Shown one piece after another: positions 51,168 through 60,009 of a stretch of DNA of 64,000 nt; within the stretch, counting starts at the first letter, position 1, and every line of letters begins with the position of its first letter. The DNA comes from Flavobacterium sp. A45 (GTDB lineage Bacteria; Bacteroidota; Bacteroidia; Flavobacteriales; Flavobacteriaceae). Position numbers and translations under genes: made by a program. Under the pieces are notes generated by a model. That model was not told the DNA's origin and made no database searches. It saw only the letters and a list, made by a program, of their open reading frames with translations. The DNA is taken from positions 50,493-114,492 of the forward strand of contig NZ_MUNX01000051.1 in assembly GCF_002001005.1 (NCBI RefSeq), written 5' to 3'.

Positions 51168-51476
51168 TGGTTTTTTCAGAATTTTAGTAAGCTTATTTGG
51201 GTTTTGTCGATTGTCCCAAAAAGCAATAACAATTAGTTCGTTCTCGGTTGTTTTGTAATAAATGTTATAATGACCTAAAGTTGATGTTCTAATGTCTTTA
51301 TAATTGGTGCTGACAAAACTTTCAGGATTTCTAAGTAGAAATTGTACTCTTGTAAATATTTCAAAAATCAGTTTTTCAGAATAAGTAGAAGATTTATTTC
51401 GTTTCGTCCAATAGGTTAATATTTTTCTTCTTTCACGAACGGCTGTGTCGGTCCAAATTACTGTTTTGACAACCAT
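51165..51476 (-). CDS. ParE/RelE-type toxin
   Basis: 103 residues. VIWTDTAVRERRKILTYWTK at the N-terminus, LRNPESFVSTNYKDIRTSTL and GHYNIYYKTTENELIVIAFWDNRQNP are the pattern of RelE/ParE superfamily toxins (small alpha-beta fold; mRNA cleavage or gyrase inhibition). Its ATG lies 19 bases inside the end of the antitoxin gene. Which target it has is not clear from the sequence. Confidence 0.88.
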   Translation of the reverse strand: MVVKTVIWTDTAVRERRKILTYWTKRNKSSTYSEKLIFEIFTRVQFLLRNPESFVSTNYKDIRTSTLGHYNIYYKTTENELIVIAFWDNRQNPNKLTKILKKP

Positions 51477-51694
51477 TCTAAATCTTCTTTGTCTAATTGT
51501 TCTTGCGAAATGACTCTGCCTGCTTTTATATCTTCTTCTCCTTCTTTTACCATATCTAATTCATATTTACTTAAATGGTAGATTTTATCTTCATCGACTG
51601 TCTTTAGTAGAGCCATTATTTTTTTTAACAAACTCTCATCTTCTACAGATTTTAGTTTGTCAAATATTTCTAGTTTTAATTCTAAACTACTCAT
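51458..51694 (-). CDS. Antitoxin of the ParE/RelE pair
   Basis: 78 residues from the ATG at 51694: MSSLELKLEIFDKLKSVEDE..., ending EQLDKEDLEWLSKQ. Short, acidic and helical, typical of antitoxins, overlapping the toxin gene by 19 bases with the antitoxin first. An earlier ATG at 51718 is less likely since the decayed copy at 49056-49238 also begins MSSLELKL. Antitoxins of this type usually repress their own promoter. Confidence 0.85.
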   Translation of the reverse strand: MSSLELKLEIFDKLKSVEDESLLKKIMALLKTVDEDKIYHLSKYELDMVKEGEEDIKAGRVISQEQLDKEDLEWLSKQ

Positions 51695-51769
51695 AAATAG
51701 TATGATTTTGAATAACAAAGTTAGGAAACGAAAAATGATTATTTGCTTTTATTAAAAAATTTTGAACAT

Positions 51770-51800
51770 AAAAAAAGGAGCTCCAAATTGAAACTCCTTT
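51770..51800 (-). terminator. Terminator downstream of lysS
   Basis: On the minus strand AAAGGAGTTTC pairs with GGAGCTCCTTT, followed by a T run. It ends the lysS transcript. Confidence 0.82.
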
Positions 51801-51822
51801 AAAATATTAGATAGAATAGAAA

Positions 51823-53523
51823 TTACTCCACCAATTCCACAAATTTATATTCCCCTTCAACGGCAACTTTTGTCAACCCGTGTTTAGATAAATTTTTCAT
51901 AGATGCATCCCATTTTTTACCGCTTAAATTCGCAGTAATTTTTAGTTGCTGAAGATCCATTTTGTTTTCATTTCCTTTCAATAAATCAACGATAAATTTC
52001 TCTTCGTCTGATAATTCAACGGTCTGTTTTTTCTCAGGACGCATTTGCGGGAAAAACAAGACCTCTTGAATCGAAGCATTATTTGTCAAGAACATCATCA
52101 AACGATCCATTCCAATTCCTAAACCAGAAGTCGGAGGCATACCGTATTCTAATGCTCTCAAGAAATCCTCGTCAATAGTTCCATTCGCTTCGTCATCACC
52201 TTTTTCAGCCAAACGCATTTGGTCTTCAAAACGGGCTCTTTGGTCAATTGGGTCATTCAATTCAGAGTAAGCATTCGCAACTTCTTTACCGCAAACCATC
52301 AATTCAAAACGTTCAGTCAATTCTGGATTGTCACGGTGCTCTTTACAAAGCGGAGACATTTCTTTAGGATAATCAGTAATGAAAGTTGGCTGAATATAAT
52401 TTCCTTCGCATTTCGCTCCAAAAATCTCATCAATCAATTTTCCTTTACCCATTGTGTTATCTACGTCAATTCCCATTCCGCGTGCAGCCTCAAAAAGTTC
52501 TGCTTCCGATTTTCCAGAAATATCAAAACCAGTAAAATGTTTGATAGAATCTGTCATTGTAACACGAGCATAAGGCGCTTTAAAGCTAATTTTATGCTCA
52601 CCAAAAGTAGCCTCGCTTGTTCCATTAACGCCAATAGCACAATGTTCCAGCAAGTTTTCGGTAAAATCCATCATCCAGTTGTAGTCTTTGTAGGCTACAT
52701 ATATTTCCATTGCGGTAAATTCCGGGTTGTGCGTTCTGTCCATTCCTTCGTTACGGAAGTTTTTCGAAAACTCATACACACCGTCAAAACCACCAACGAT
52801 TAATCTTTTTAAATACAATTCATTCGCAATACGCATGTACAACGGAATGTCAAGCGAATTATGATGCGTGATAAACGGACGAGCCGCAGCACCACCAGGA
52901 ATCGATTGTAAAACCGGAGTTTCTACTTCAAGATATCCAGCTTCGTTAAAGAAACCGCGCATTGCATTAAACAATTTGGTACGCTTGATAAACGTTTCTT
53001 TCACGTTTTGGTTCACCGTCAAATCTACATAACGCATTCTGTAACGCAATTCGGCATCGTTAAAAGCGTCGTGAACTTTTCCGTCTTCATCCACTTTAGG
53101 CAATGGTAATGGACGAAGTGTTTTACTCAAGAAAGTAAAACCGCTCACACGAATACATTTTGCACCAACTTGTGTCGTAAACAATTCACCTTCAATACCA
53201 ATAAAATCGCCCAAATCAGTCAATTTTTTGAATACTTGATTGTACAATGTTTTATCATCGCCTTCACACAAAACATCGCGGTTCACGTACAATTGAATAC
53301 GCCCTTCGCTATCCTGCAACTCAGCAAAACAAGCCTTTCCTTGATCTCTCACACTCATCAAACGCCCGGCAACAATCACTTTTTTACCTTCTTCAAAAGA
53401 CTCCTTTATTTGCTTCGAAGTGTGATTTACAGGAAAAAGATTAGCAGGATAAGGATTGATTCCTAAATTACGTAAAGATTGAAGTTTTTCTCTTCGGATG
53501 ATTTCTTGTTCTGATAAGGCCAT
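51823..53523 (-). CDS. lysS: Lysyl-tRNA synthetase, class II
   Basis: 566 residues. N-terminal OB-fold anticodon-binding domain (VAGRLMSVRDQGKACFAELQD), then the class II core: motif 1 region FLEVETPVLQSIPGGAAARPF, motif 2 FRNEGMDRTHNPEFTAMEIY and motif 3 PTSGLGIGMDRLMMFLTNN. A C-terminal extension of about 60 residues after QMRPEKK is a common Bacteroidota feature. Minus strand, single gene with -7 box CAAAGATA (TATCTTTG) at 53546-53553. Confidence 0.97.
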   Translation of the reverse strand: MALSEQEIIRREKLQSLRNLGINPYPANLFPVNHTSKQIKESFEEGKKVIVAGRLMSVRDQGKACFAELQDSEGRIQLYVNRDVLCEGDDKTLYNQVFKKLTDLGDFIGIEGELFTTQVGAKCIRVSGFTFLSKTLRPLPLPKVDEDGKVHDAFNDAELRYRMRYVDLTVNQNVKETFIKRTKLFNAMRGFFNEAGYLEVETPVLQSIPGGAAARPFITHHNSLDIPLYMRIANELYLKRLIVGGFDGVYEFSKNFRNEGMDRTHNPEFTAMEIYVAYKDYNWMMDFTENLLEHCAIGVNGTSEATFGEHKISFKAPYARVTMTDSIKHFTGFDISGKSEAELFEAARGMGIDVDNTMGKGKLIDEIFGAKCEGNYIQPTFITDYPKEMSPLCKEHRDNPELTERFELMVCGKEVANAYSELNDPIDQRARFEDQMRLAEKGDDEANGTIDEDFLRALEYGMPPTSGLGIGMDRLMMFLTNNASIQEVLFFPQMRPEKKQTVELSDEEKFIVDLLKGNENKMDLQQLKITANLSGKKWDASMKNLSKHGLTKVAVEGEYKFVELVE

Positions 53524-53545
53524 TATATACTGTTTTTTAAGTCCG

Positions 53546-53553
53546 CAAAGATA
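53546..53553 (-). promoter_or_regulatory. -7 box of lysS
   Basis: On the minus strand TATCTTTG fits TAnnTTTG and lies 23 bases upstream of the lysS start codon. Confidence 0.5.
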
Positions 53554-53609
53554 ACAAATAGATTGCAGATTTTAGAAAGCAGATTTCAGATTTTTTGGAG
53601 CAGAAAATT

Positions 53610-53712
53610 CGCGTGTTTTCAAGACCATTTCTCCCGCTATTCGTTTCAATCTTTTTATTTTTAAAGAAAAAATAAAAAGGATTTTCACTGCTATCGGGGC
53701 TAAGCCACAAGT
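53610..53712 (-). repeat. Flavobacterial hairpin repeat, type E
   Basis: On the minus strand: TAGCCCCGATAGCAGTGAAAATCC, then a stem (53651-53662 TTTTTATTTTT-type arm with 53667-53679), and after it GATTGAAACGAATAGCGGGAG. The short segments on either side of the stem (AGCCCCGATAGCAGTG and ACGAATAGCGGGA) are of a kind recurrent in this group. It is in the gap between lysS and the lipoprotein gene; the rest of this gap has no gene. Confidence 0.6.
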
Positions 53713-53869
53713 TTAGTTTTTCATAAGATCTTTGCCAAAGCTACATTTTGATGTAAAACTGTTAATTATTTAAAAACAACAATAACATCTGTAAGAAAAC
53801 TAATTAACTTCGCTTTGTAAAAACTCAGAAACTTAGTGTCTTCAGTATCTTAGCAACTTTAAAAAAAAA

Positions 53870-54610
53870 ATGAAAAAATATTTCTTCCTACTCTCAATTC
53901 TCCTTACCGTAAGCTGTCAAGTCACCGAAACCATTAATTTCAACTCCAATGGAAGCGGAATCATTAAGGTTGAGCATTTAAGAGATGAACACAGCTATAT
54001 GCAGATTGCTAAGGAAAACTATTCAAAGGAAGATATATTCAGAGACACGACTTACATTTTTGGCGATTATATCAAGAAACATGAAGAAACATTTTCCAGA
54101 ACAGCTGTTGCTGATCAAAACGTATTTTTGAGATATTCCGATGTGAAAATTCATAGAAAGGCAAGTTCCTATGATAAGGAATTCCGAAAAAGTTATACCC
54201 AGAACTTTCAAAAAGCATCCGATATTGTTGATCTTTCAAAAACCGATCATTACTTGGACGACATTATAAATAATTATGCCTTAAGCGCAGAAGAGCACTA
54301 TTACAAAGTAAGTTACAGTTATACTAACAATCGTTTCAACAGAACTGTAACGATTATCGATACACTGGAACAAAAAAAGGAATTTGATAAAATTGAAGAA
54401 TTAAAAGCAAAATACAAAGGATATAAACTGGTTCAAAATTATACTCTGAATTATCATTTTCCTCGCAAGATTCAGTCGGTTTCCAATGCTCTTGCAAAAA
54501 TAAGCGATGACCGTAAATCGCTATCTCTGCAATTTCTATTAACTGATTATCTACAAAATCCGGTAAGCACAAATCTTGAAGTGGTTTTAGAGCCTGAAGC
54601 AGTCGATTAA
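53870..54610 (+). CDS. Hypothetical lipoprotein
   Basis: 246 residues. The N-terminus MKKYFFLLSILLTVSCQVTE is a lipoprotein signal with Cys at 16. The rest is unrecognised: FNSNGSGIIKVEHLRD near the start, then a long region rich in Lys/Tyr/Asp, and LSLQFLLTDYLQNPVSTNLEVV at the end. The early part (ETINFNSNGSG) resembles secreted proteins with repeated strand elements. Likely anchored to the outer or inner membrane. Function unknown. Confidence 0.72.
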   Translation: MKKYFFLLSILLTVSCQVTETINFNSNGSGIIKVEHLRDEHSYMQIAKENYSKEDIFRDTTYIFGDYIKKHEETFSRTAVADQNVFLRYSDVKIHRKASSYDKEFRKSYTQNFQKASDIVDLSKTDHYLDDIINNYALSAEEHYYKVSYSYTNNRFNRTVTIIDTLEQKKEFDKIEELKAKYKGYKLVQNYTLNYHFPRKIQSVSNALAKISDDRKSLSLQFLLTDYLQNPVSTNLEVVLEPEAVD

Positions 54611-54631
54611 TAACAGGCTTTCAAAACACTT

Positions 54632-54659
54632 TTGGTTGAAATAAACATTTGTACCTTTG
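54632..54659 (+). promoter_or_regulatory. Promoter of lipB
   Basis: TTG at 54632-54634 and TACCTTTG at 54652-54659 are 17 bases apart, a full match to the Bacteroidota promoter pattern. Confidence 0.7.
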
Positions 54660-54714
54660 CAAAAATAAATCTTAGATTCTTAATGTCTAAGATTCTTAGC
54701 ATCTCAAAGAAAAA

Positions 54715-55416
54715 ATGAACAAAACCATTCAGCTTCAGGATTTAGGGAATAAGGATTATAAGGAAACTTGGGAATACCAGGAAGAACTGTTCAAGGGAAT
54801 TGTCGATTTGAAGATCCAAAATAGGAGAGAAGAAACCACTGTTGAAACTCCCAATTATTTTTTGTTTGTTGAACATCCTCACGTTTATACTTTAGGCAAA
54901 AGCGGCGATTTGAGCAATTTACTTTTATCTGAAAAACAGTTGGAAGCCAAAGGTGCTACTTTCTACAAAATCAATCGTGGAGGTGATATTACCTATCATG
55001 GGCCTGGGCAAATTGTGGGTTATCCAATTCTCGACTTGGAGAATTTCTTTTCGGATATTCATAAATATTTGCGTTTTTTGGAGGAAGCTATTATTCTGAC
55101 TTTGCAGGAATACGGCTTGGAATGTGGCCGAAGCGACGGAGAAACAGGAGTTTGGCTTGGAGCGGGGACACCATTCGCTCGTAAAATTTGTGCTTTGGGA
55201 GTTCGTGCTTCGCGCTGGGTGACCATGCATGGTTTTGCCCTAAATGTCAATGCCGACTTGGGTTATTTTGACAACATCATTCCGTGTGGAATTCGAGGTA
55301 AAGCGGTGACTTCACTTCAAGTGGAACTTGGTGTGGAGAAAGTAGATGAGCAAGAAGTTAAAGAAAAAATCTTAAAACATTTCACGAATTTATTTGAATG
55401 TTCCATTACTCGATAG
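54715..55416 (+). CDS. lipB: Octanoyltransferase LipB
   Basis: 233 residues. FVEHPHVYTLGKSGD near the middle, INRGGDITYHGPGQIVGYPI (family signature), GETGVWLGAGTPFARKICALG and the catalytic NIIPCGIRGKAVTSLQ with Cys and Lys as the acyl-transfer pair. It transfers octanoyl from acyl carrier protein to lipoyl domains. Single gene with its own promoter. Confidence 0.95.
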   Translation: MNKTIQLQDLGNKDYKETWEYQEELFKGIVDLKIQNRREETTVETPNYFLFVEHPHVYTLGKSGDLSNLLLSEKQLEAKGATFYKINRGGDITYHGPGQIVGYPILDLENFFSDIHKYLRFLEEAIILTLQEYGLECGRSDGETGVWLGAGTPFARKICALGVRASRWVTMHGFALNVNADLGYFDNIIPCGIRGKAVTSLQVELGVEKVDEQEVKEKILKHFTNLFECSITR

Positions 55417-55450
55417 TTCGAAAAATCTAGCAATCTAGAAGTCCAACAAT

Positions 55451-56110
55451 CTAAATATCCAATTTCAATTGCTCAGGCAATAATCTAAAACTCATTCTGT
55501 GGTATTTTGTGGTGCCATATTTTCGGATGGCGTCGCGGTGTTCTTGAGTGGGATAGCCTTTGTTTTTTTTCCAATTGTACATTGGGAATTCTTCGTGAAT
55601 TTTATCCATATATTCATCACGATAGGTTTTTGCTAAAATAGAAGCAGCGGCAATACTCAGGTATTTTGAATCGCCTTTTATAATACTTTGATTCGGAATT
55701 GACTTCAATAATTCTATTTCGGCTTTAGTAAATTTTTTTCCAAAAGTATTTTTTAAACCCAATTTGGCATTCAATGCTCTATTACCATCAACAATAATAA
55801 ATTCGGGAGTTTGTGTTAATTTCAAAACACATTCCTGCATTCCTTTCATCGAAGCATTTAGAATATTGATTTCATCAATTTCCTTTGGATGCAAATGGGT
55901 TACGGCAAATGTAATGGATTCCTGTTCGATAATTGGTCTCAGTTTCTCTCTGGCTTTTTCACTTAGTTGCTTACTGTCGTTTAGGATGCTATTTTTGAAA
56001 TCAATTGGCAGAATTACGGCCGCGGCTGTAACTGGACCGGCAAGACAGCCCCGTCCGGCTTCGTCGGTACCAGTTTCGAGCAGGAAAGAGGAGAAATTAT
56101 TATGAAGCAT
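55451..56110 (-). CDS. rnhB: Ribonuclease HII
   Basis: About 219 residues from the ATG at 56108-56110 ([10 protein letters not shown]). [20 protein letters not shown] carries the first metal-ligand Asp-Glu, [15 protein letters not shown] and [10 protein letters not shown] (third Asp) follow, then [21 protein letters not shown]. Cleaves the RNA strand of RNA-DNA hybrids. A more upstream in-frame ATG at 56173 would add 21 residues not usual for the family. Confidence 0.93.
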   Translation of the reverse strand: MLHNNFSSFLLETGTDEAGRGCLAGPVTAAAVILPIDFKNSILNDSKQLSEKAREKLRPIIEQESITFAVTHLHPKEIDEINILNASMKGMQECVLKLTQTPEFIIVDGNRALNAKLGLKNTFGKKFTKAEIELLKSIPNQSIIKGDSKYLSIAAASILAKTYRDEYMDKIHEEFPMYNWKKNKGYPTQEHRDAIRKYGTTKYHRMSFRLLPEQLKLDI

Positions 56111-56226
56111 ATTTGAATCTTTTCGTGTGGCAAATATTGTGATTTTTTCTTGATTTTCTTTTTTGAGAAGCAAATTGATTTCGAAAAAATAAAAGATTTG
56201 GTGATTGCATTCAGGCCGCTACGAGC

Positions 56227-56341
56227 TGCGAGAGGGATAGGAGCAAGCTACCAAAGTAGCGCGTATAGCCCGACAGCAGTAGGAAAAGGGGCAAATCGAC
56301 GGTACTGTGAGTTAGCCCCTTTTTCTACTGGTGGCTCGCCC
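56227..56341 (+). repeat. Dispersed hairpin repeat, copy B
   Basis: Begins TGCGAGAGGGATAGGAGC, with the small stem-loop GCTACCAAAGTAGC, GCGTATAGCCCGAC, then a long stem (56277-56292 with 56315-56330; 15 of 16 pairs) and GGTGGCTCGCCC. Same orientation as copy A at 7563-7679; stem sequence differs. It is in the gap between rnhB and the divergent porin gene; the remainder of this gap (to 56493) has no gene. Confidence 0.8.
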
Positions 56342-56441
56342 TGATTATTTGGAACAGATAAGTTGTGGTTTGTAACTAAATTATGTTTAGTTGTTTGTCC
56401 TATAAATTGAGGTGTTTTTTTATTTATATGTTTTTATCCTT

Positions 56442-56449
56442 TACCTTTG
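56442..56449 (+). promoter_or_regulatory. -7 box of the porin gene
   Basis: TACCTTTG fits TAnnTTTG and lies 45 bases before the start codon at 56494; a -33 TTG at normal spacing was not seen. Confidence 0.5.
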
Positions 56450-56493
56450 CTCGACATATCAGTGAAATAATTGCCTAATTATAACCTTTTCAA

Positions 56494-58449
56494 ATGAGAA
56501 TTTTCTTTTCTTTATTTTTTTTAGCTTTCCCAATTCTCTTGTTTTCTCAAGTAAACAGTGCTAAAGAAATAGATTATAATAGTAAGTATAATGCTTCGGA
56601 CTCTATTAGGAAGAAAAAAGCGCCAGAGGCAACCATTGATATGTACCAGATTATTTCATTGGATAAGGATACGACTTATATTGATACCACTCAGTCTGTT
56701 CGAAAGGGATACAGTTATAATTATTTAAGAAAAGATATTTTTGGTCTTTTACGTTTTACCAATGTGGGGCAAACCTATAATACGCTTCAATACGGTCTTA
56801 ATGGTTTTTCGCCTTATCCTGAATTCGGATTTACGGCAAAACAGTTTAATTATAGCAAGGGGGAAGAAATTAGATATGCTAATGTGGCCACTCCTGTATC
56901 CGAATTGTATTTTAAAACAACCATACAAAGGGGGCAATCGACAGATGTCTATTTTGCTATAAACACGTCTCCAAGACTTAATTTTTCTATAGCCTATAAA
57001 GCGTTGCGTTCGGAGGGGAGATACATTAACCAAGAAGCCAGAACAGGAAATTTTAGATTTACCACCAGCTACAACTCCAAAGACGGGCGTTATGTTGCCA
57101 ATGCACATTATGTAGCCCAAAAGATTCAGAACGAGGAAAATGGTGGAATTAGTAATGTAAGTGATTTTGAAAGTGGTGATCCATCGTTTGATAATAGAGC
57201 TCGATTGGGAGTTTATTTTGAGGATGCGATGTCTTTGCTTAAAGGAAAACGTTTTTTTGTTGATCAAACCTTTAGAATTAATCCTAAAAAAGGCGACAAT
57301 AATTTATATGTTACCGAACAGTTTAATTATGAGGATATTTATTTTAAATATTCGCAAGAAATAATAGCTTCAACGGTTGGTGGGACTATAGTGAATCGTT
57401 ATGGTGATTCTTTTGTGACTAACGGGATTGATGACAAAACAGACTACAATAGAATGTATAACAAACTAGGGTTGGTTTATGAAAACATGACTTTGGGAGC
57501 TTTTACTTTTTTTGTTGATGATTTGCATTCGAATTATTTCTATAATAATATTTTGTTTTTGGATAACGAAACAGTTCCTAATTTGTTAAGTCAAAACATA
57601 AACACTGTTGGCGGACAATACAATTATCGGAAAGACAAATGGAATGGAAAGTTTTTATATTCGAAATCAGTAACGGATCAAAATTTATCCAATCTTGACG
57701 CATCGGCGGTCTATGATATTAATGATGAGAATCAAATCTCATTTAGATATCAAAACATGAATAAATTGCCAAACAACAACTATAATTTGTACCAAAGCAG
57801 TTATAAAAAATACAATTGGTCAAACAATTTTGTTAATGAAAAAATAAACGCTATCAGTGTCAATGCAGATACGAAATGGGTATCATTATCTTTACAGCTG
57901 AATTCGATAAACGATCATTTGTATTTTGCAGATGTGTCTACAGCAGCCGAACGAAAAGACAGCACTCAAATAGTGGCTCCTGCGCAATATGGCAAAGCAA
58001 TTAGTTATGCGTCGCTTAAGGTAGCAAAAGAGTTTGTATTTGGTAAATGGGCGTTAGATAATACCTTATTGTTTCAAAAAGTAGATCAATCTGATCCTAT
58101 TTTGAATGTGCCAGAATTTGTGACCAGAAACACTTTATATTATACCAACTCCCTATTTGAAAAGCGACTGTTTTTTCAAACAGGATTGGAACTGAATTAT
58201 TTTACCAGTTATCATAGTAATAGTTATAATCCATTGATTGGGGAATTTTTTGTTCAGGATAGAGTAAAAATTGGAAATTATCCTCTTGTTGATTTCTTTA
58301 TAAATGCAAGAATTCAGCGTACTCGAATTTATTTGAAAGCAGAACATTTCAATTCGTTGTTTTCAAAAAACAATTATTTTTCGGCACCCGATTACCCGTA
58401 TCGCGATTTCTTAATTCGTTTTGGATTAGTTTGGAACTTCTTCAATTAA
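56494..58449 (+). CDS. Putative outer-membrane porin (Porin_10-like)
   Basis: 651 residues with signal peptide (FSLFFLAFPILLFSQ). The segment FGLLRFTNVGQTYNTLQYGL and repeated beta strands (FNFSIAYKALRSEGRY-like, RFTTSYNSKDGRYVANAHY) fit the Bacteroidota putative porin family (PF14121-like). The protein ends FGLVWNFFN, an aromatic C-terminal strand as in outer-membrane barrels. Substrate unknown. Confidence 0.85.
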   Translation: MRIFFSLFFLAFPILLFSQVNSAKEIDYNSKYNASDSIRKKKAPEATIDMYQIISLDKDTTYIDTTQSVRKGYSYNYLRKDIFGLLRFTNVGQTYNTLQYGLNGFSPYPEFGFTAKQFNYSKGEEIRYANVATPVSELYFKTTIQRGQSTDVYFAINTSPRLNFSIAYKALRSEGRYINQEARTGNFRFTTSYNSKDGRYVANAHYVAQKIQNEENGGISNVSDFESGDPSFDNRARLGVYFEDAMSLLKGKRFFVDQTFRINPKKGDNNLYVTEQFNYEDIYFKYSQEIIASTVGGTIVNRYGDSFVTNGIDDKTDYNRMYNKLGLVYENMTLGAFTFFVDDLHSNYFYNNILFLDNETVPNLLSQNINTVGGQYNYRKDKWNGKFLYSKSVTDQNLSNLDASAVYDINDENQISFRYQNMNKLPNNNYNLYQSSYKKYNWSNNFVNEKINAISVNADTKWVSLSLQLNSINDHLYFADVSTAAERKDSTQIVAPAQYGKAISYASLKVAKEFVFGKWALDNTLLFQKVDQSDPILNVPEFVTRNTLYYTNSLFEKRLFFQTGLELNYFTSYHSNSYNPLIGEFFVQDRVKIGNYPLVDFFINARIQRTRIYLKAEHFNSLFSKNNYFSAPDYPYRDFLIRFGLVWNFFN

Positions 58450-58570
58450 TTTGGAACTTAGTCATTTGAAATTTAATTTTAAAATTAAAAAACTGACTAA
58501 TTTTGATTTTGTATATAGATTATGCGTAATAGTATGATTTAAAAAAAAAATAACACCAAAAAAAGACAAA

Positions 58571-59932
58571 ATGGAATACTCAGAAAATATATTAGGAACT
58601 ATTGGGAATACTCCATTAGTAAAACTCAATAGAATCACTGCAGAAGTTGACGCTTTGGTTTTGGCAAAAGTAGAGACATTCAATCCAGGTAATTCGGTAA
58701 AAGACCGTATGGCCGTAAAAATGATTGAAGATGCCGAAGCAGATGGACGTTTGAAACCAGGAGGAACTATTATTGAAGGAACTTCTGGAAATACAGGAAT
58801 GGGATTGGCGTTAGTAGCCATTATCAAAGGTTACAAATTGATTTGTGTGATATCCGACAAGCAGTCCAAAGAAAAAATGGATATTCTTCGTGCTGTAGGC
58901 GCTAAAGTGGTGGTTTGTCCAACAGATGTAGAGCCGACAGATCCGCGTTCGTATTATTCAGTTTCAAAACGACTGGCCGAAGAAACACCAAATTCATGGT
59001 ATGTGAACCAATATGATAATTTATCGAATTCATTAGCACATTACGAGCAGACTGGGCCAGAAATTTGGAAACAAACAGAAGGGAAGATTACCCATTTTGT
59101 GGTTGGTGTAGGTACAGGAGGAACTATTTCTGGTGTTGGAAAATACTTGAAAGAGAAAAATCCGAACATCAAAATCTGGGGAATTGATACTTATGGTTCG
59201 GTGTTTAAGAAATATCACGAAACAGGTATTTTTGACGAAAATGAAATTTATTCCTATATCACTGAAGGTATTGGAGAAGATATTTTGCCTAAGAATGTTG
59301 ATTTCTCCCTAATTGATGGATTCACCAAAGTAACCGATAAAGACGCTGCTGTCTATACCCGAAAAATTGCACTCGAAGAAGGAATATTTGTTGGAAATTC
59401 AGCCGGTGCAGCCATAAAAGGCTTGTTGCAACTCAAAGAGCATTTCAAACCAGAAGACGTGGTTGTCGTATTGTTTCATGATTCTGGAAGCCGTTATGTA
59501 GGCAAAATGTTTAATGACGACTGGATGCGAGAAAGAGGGTTTCTGGAAGAAGATGTAACCAAAGCCGAAGATGTGATCAAAGATCATATTGATAAGCCTT
59601 TGATTGTTGTTCGTACCGAGGAATTGGTTTCGCATGCAATTGATCGTATGCGTAAATATAATATTTCGCAAATTCCTGTGGTAGATATTAATGGATTTGT
59701 TGGCTCTGTTGACGAAACTGATCTGTTTAGAAGTTATATGGTTGACAAAAATGTAATTGATAAGCCTATCAAAGAAGTAATGGGAAAACCATTTCCTGTT
59801 GTTAAATTAAGTACATCAATCGAAGAAGTTTCCAAGTTTTTCACCAAAGATAATGATGCTGTTTTGGTAGAACTTGGAAACGGAAACCATCAAATTATAA
59901 CAAAATCAGATATTATTAAGGCGATGAAATAA
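58571..59932 (+). CDS. Cystathionine beta-synthase-type PLP enzyme with CBS domains
   Basis: 453 residues. Residues about 1-320 form a fold-type II PLP enzyme: ILGTIGNTPLVKLNRI, FNPGNSVKDRMAVKM (PLP Lys in SVKDR), EGTSGNTGMGLA and GVGTGGTISGVGKYLKE. The C-terminal ~115 residues are two CBS domains (ISQIPVVDINGFVGSVDETD, FFTKDNDAVLVEL). The pair resembles cystathionine beta-synthase rather than plain cysteine synthase, although O-acetylserine sulfhydrylase activity cannot be excluded. Single gene. Confidence 0.92.
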   Translation: MEYSENILGTIGNTPLVKLNRITAEVDALVLAKVETFNPGNSVKDRMAVKMIEDAEADGRLKPGGTIIEGTSGNTGMGLALVAIIKGYKLICVISDKQSKEKMDILRAVGAKVVVCPTDVEPTDPRSYYSVSKRLAEETPNSWYVNQYDNLSNSLAHYEQTGPEIWKQTEGKITHFVVGVGTGGTISGVGKYLKEKNPNIKIWGIDTYGSVFKKYHETGIFDENEIYSYITEGIGEDILPKNVDFSLIDGFTKVTDKDAAVYTRKIALEEGIFVGNSAGAAIKGLLQLKEHFKPEDVVVVLFHDSGSRYVGKMFNDDWMRERGFLEEDVTKAEDVIKDHIDKPLIVVRTEELVSHAIDRMRKYNISQIPVVDINGFVGSVDETDLFRSYMVDKNVIDKPIKEVMGKPFPVVKLSTSIEEVSKFFTKDNDAVLVELGNGNHQIITKSDIIKAMK

Positions 59933-59940
59933 TTTTTTTG

Positions 59941-59978
59941 GATTGCAGATTTTGTACAAATCATTGAAATCTGCAATC
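59941..59978 (+). terminator. Inverted repeat after the CBS-domain enzyme gene
   Basis: GATTGCAGATTT (59941-59952) pairs perfectly with AAATCTGCAATC (59967-59978), followed by a direct repeat of the second arm. A transcription stop or a low-complexity intergenic repeat. Confidence 0.5.
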
Positions 59979-60009
59979 TAAAATCTGCAATCTAAATTCT
60001 AAAATTCCC

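Noticed and set aside
52219..52803. 194-residue plus-strand frame opposite lysS
   Set aside because: Antisense to the well-conserved lysS and without protein-like features.
56749..57267. 172-residue minus-strand frame inside the porin gene
   Set aside because: Antisense of a clear porin coding sequence; no domain or start region.
58553..58570. AAAAAAGACAAAA just before the CBS-domain enzyme gene, like the left arm of the NO-regulon dyad
   Set aside because: The right arm (TCyTTwAT) is missing, so it is not counted as a site.
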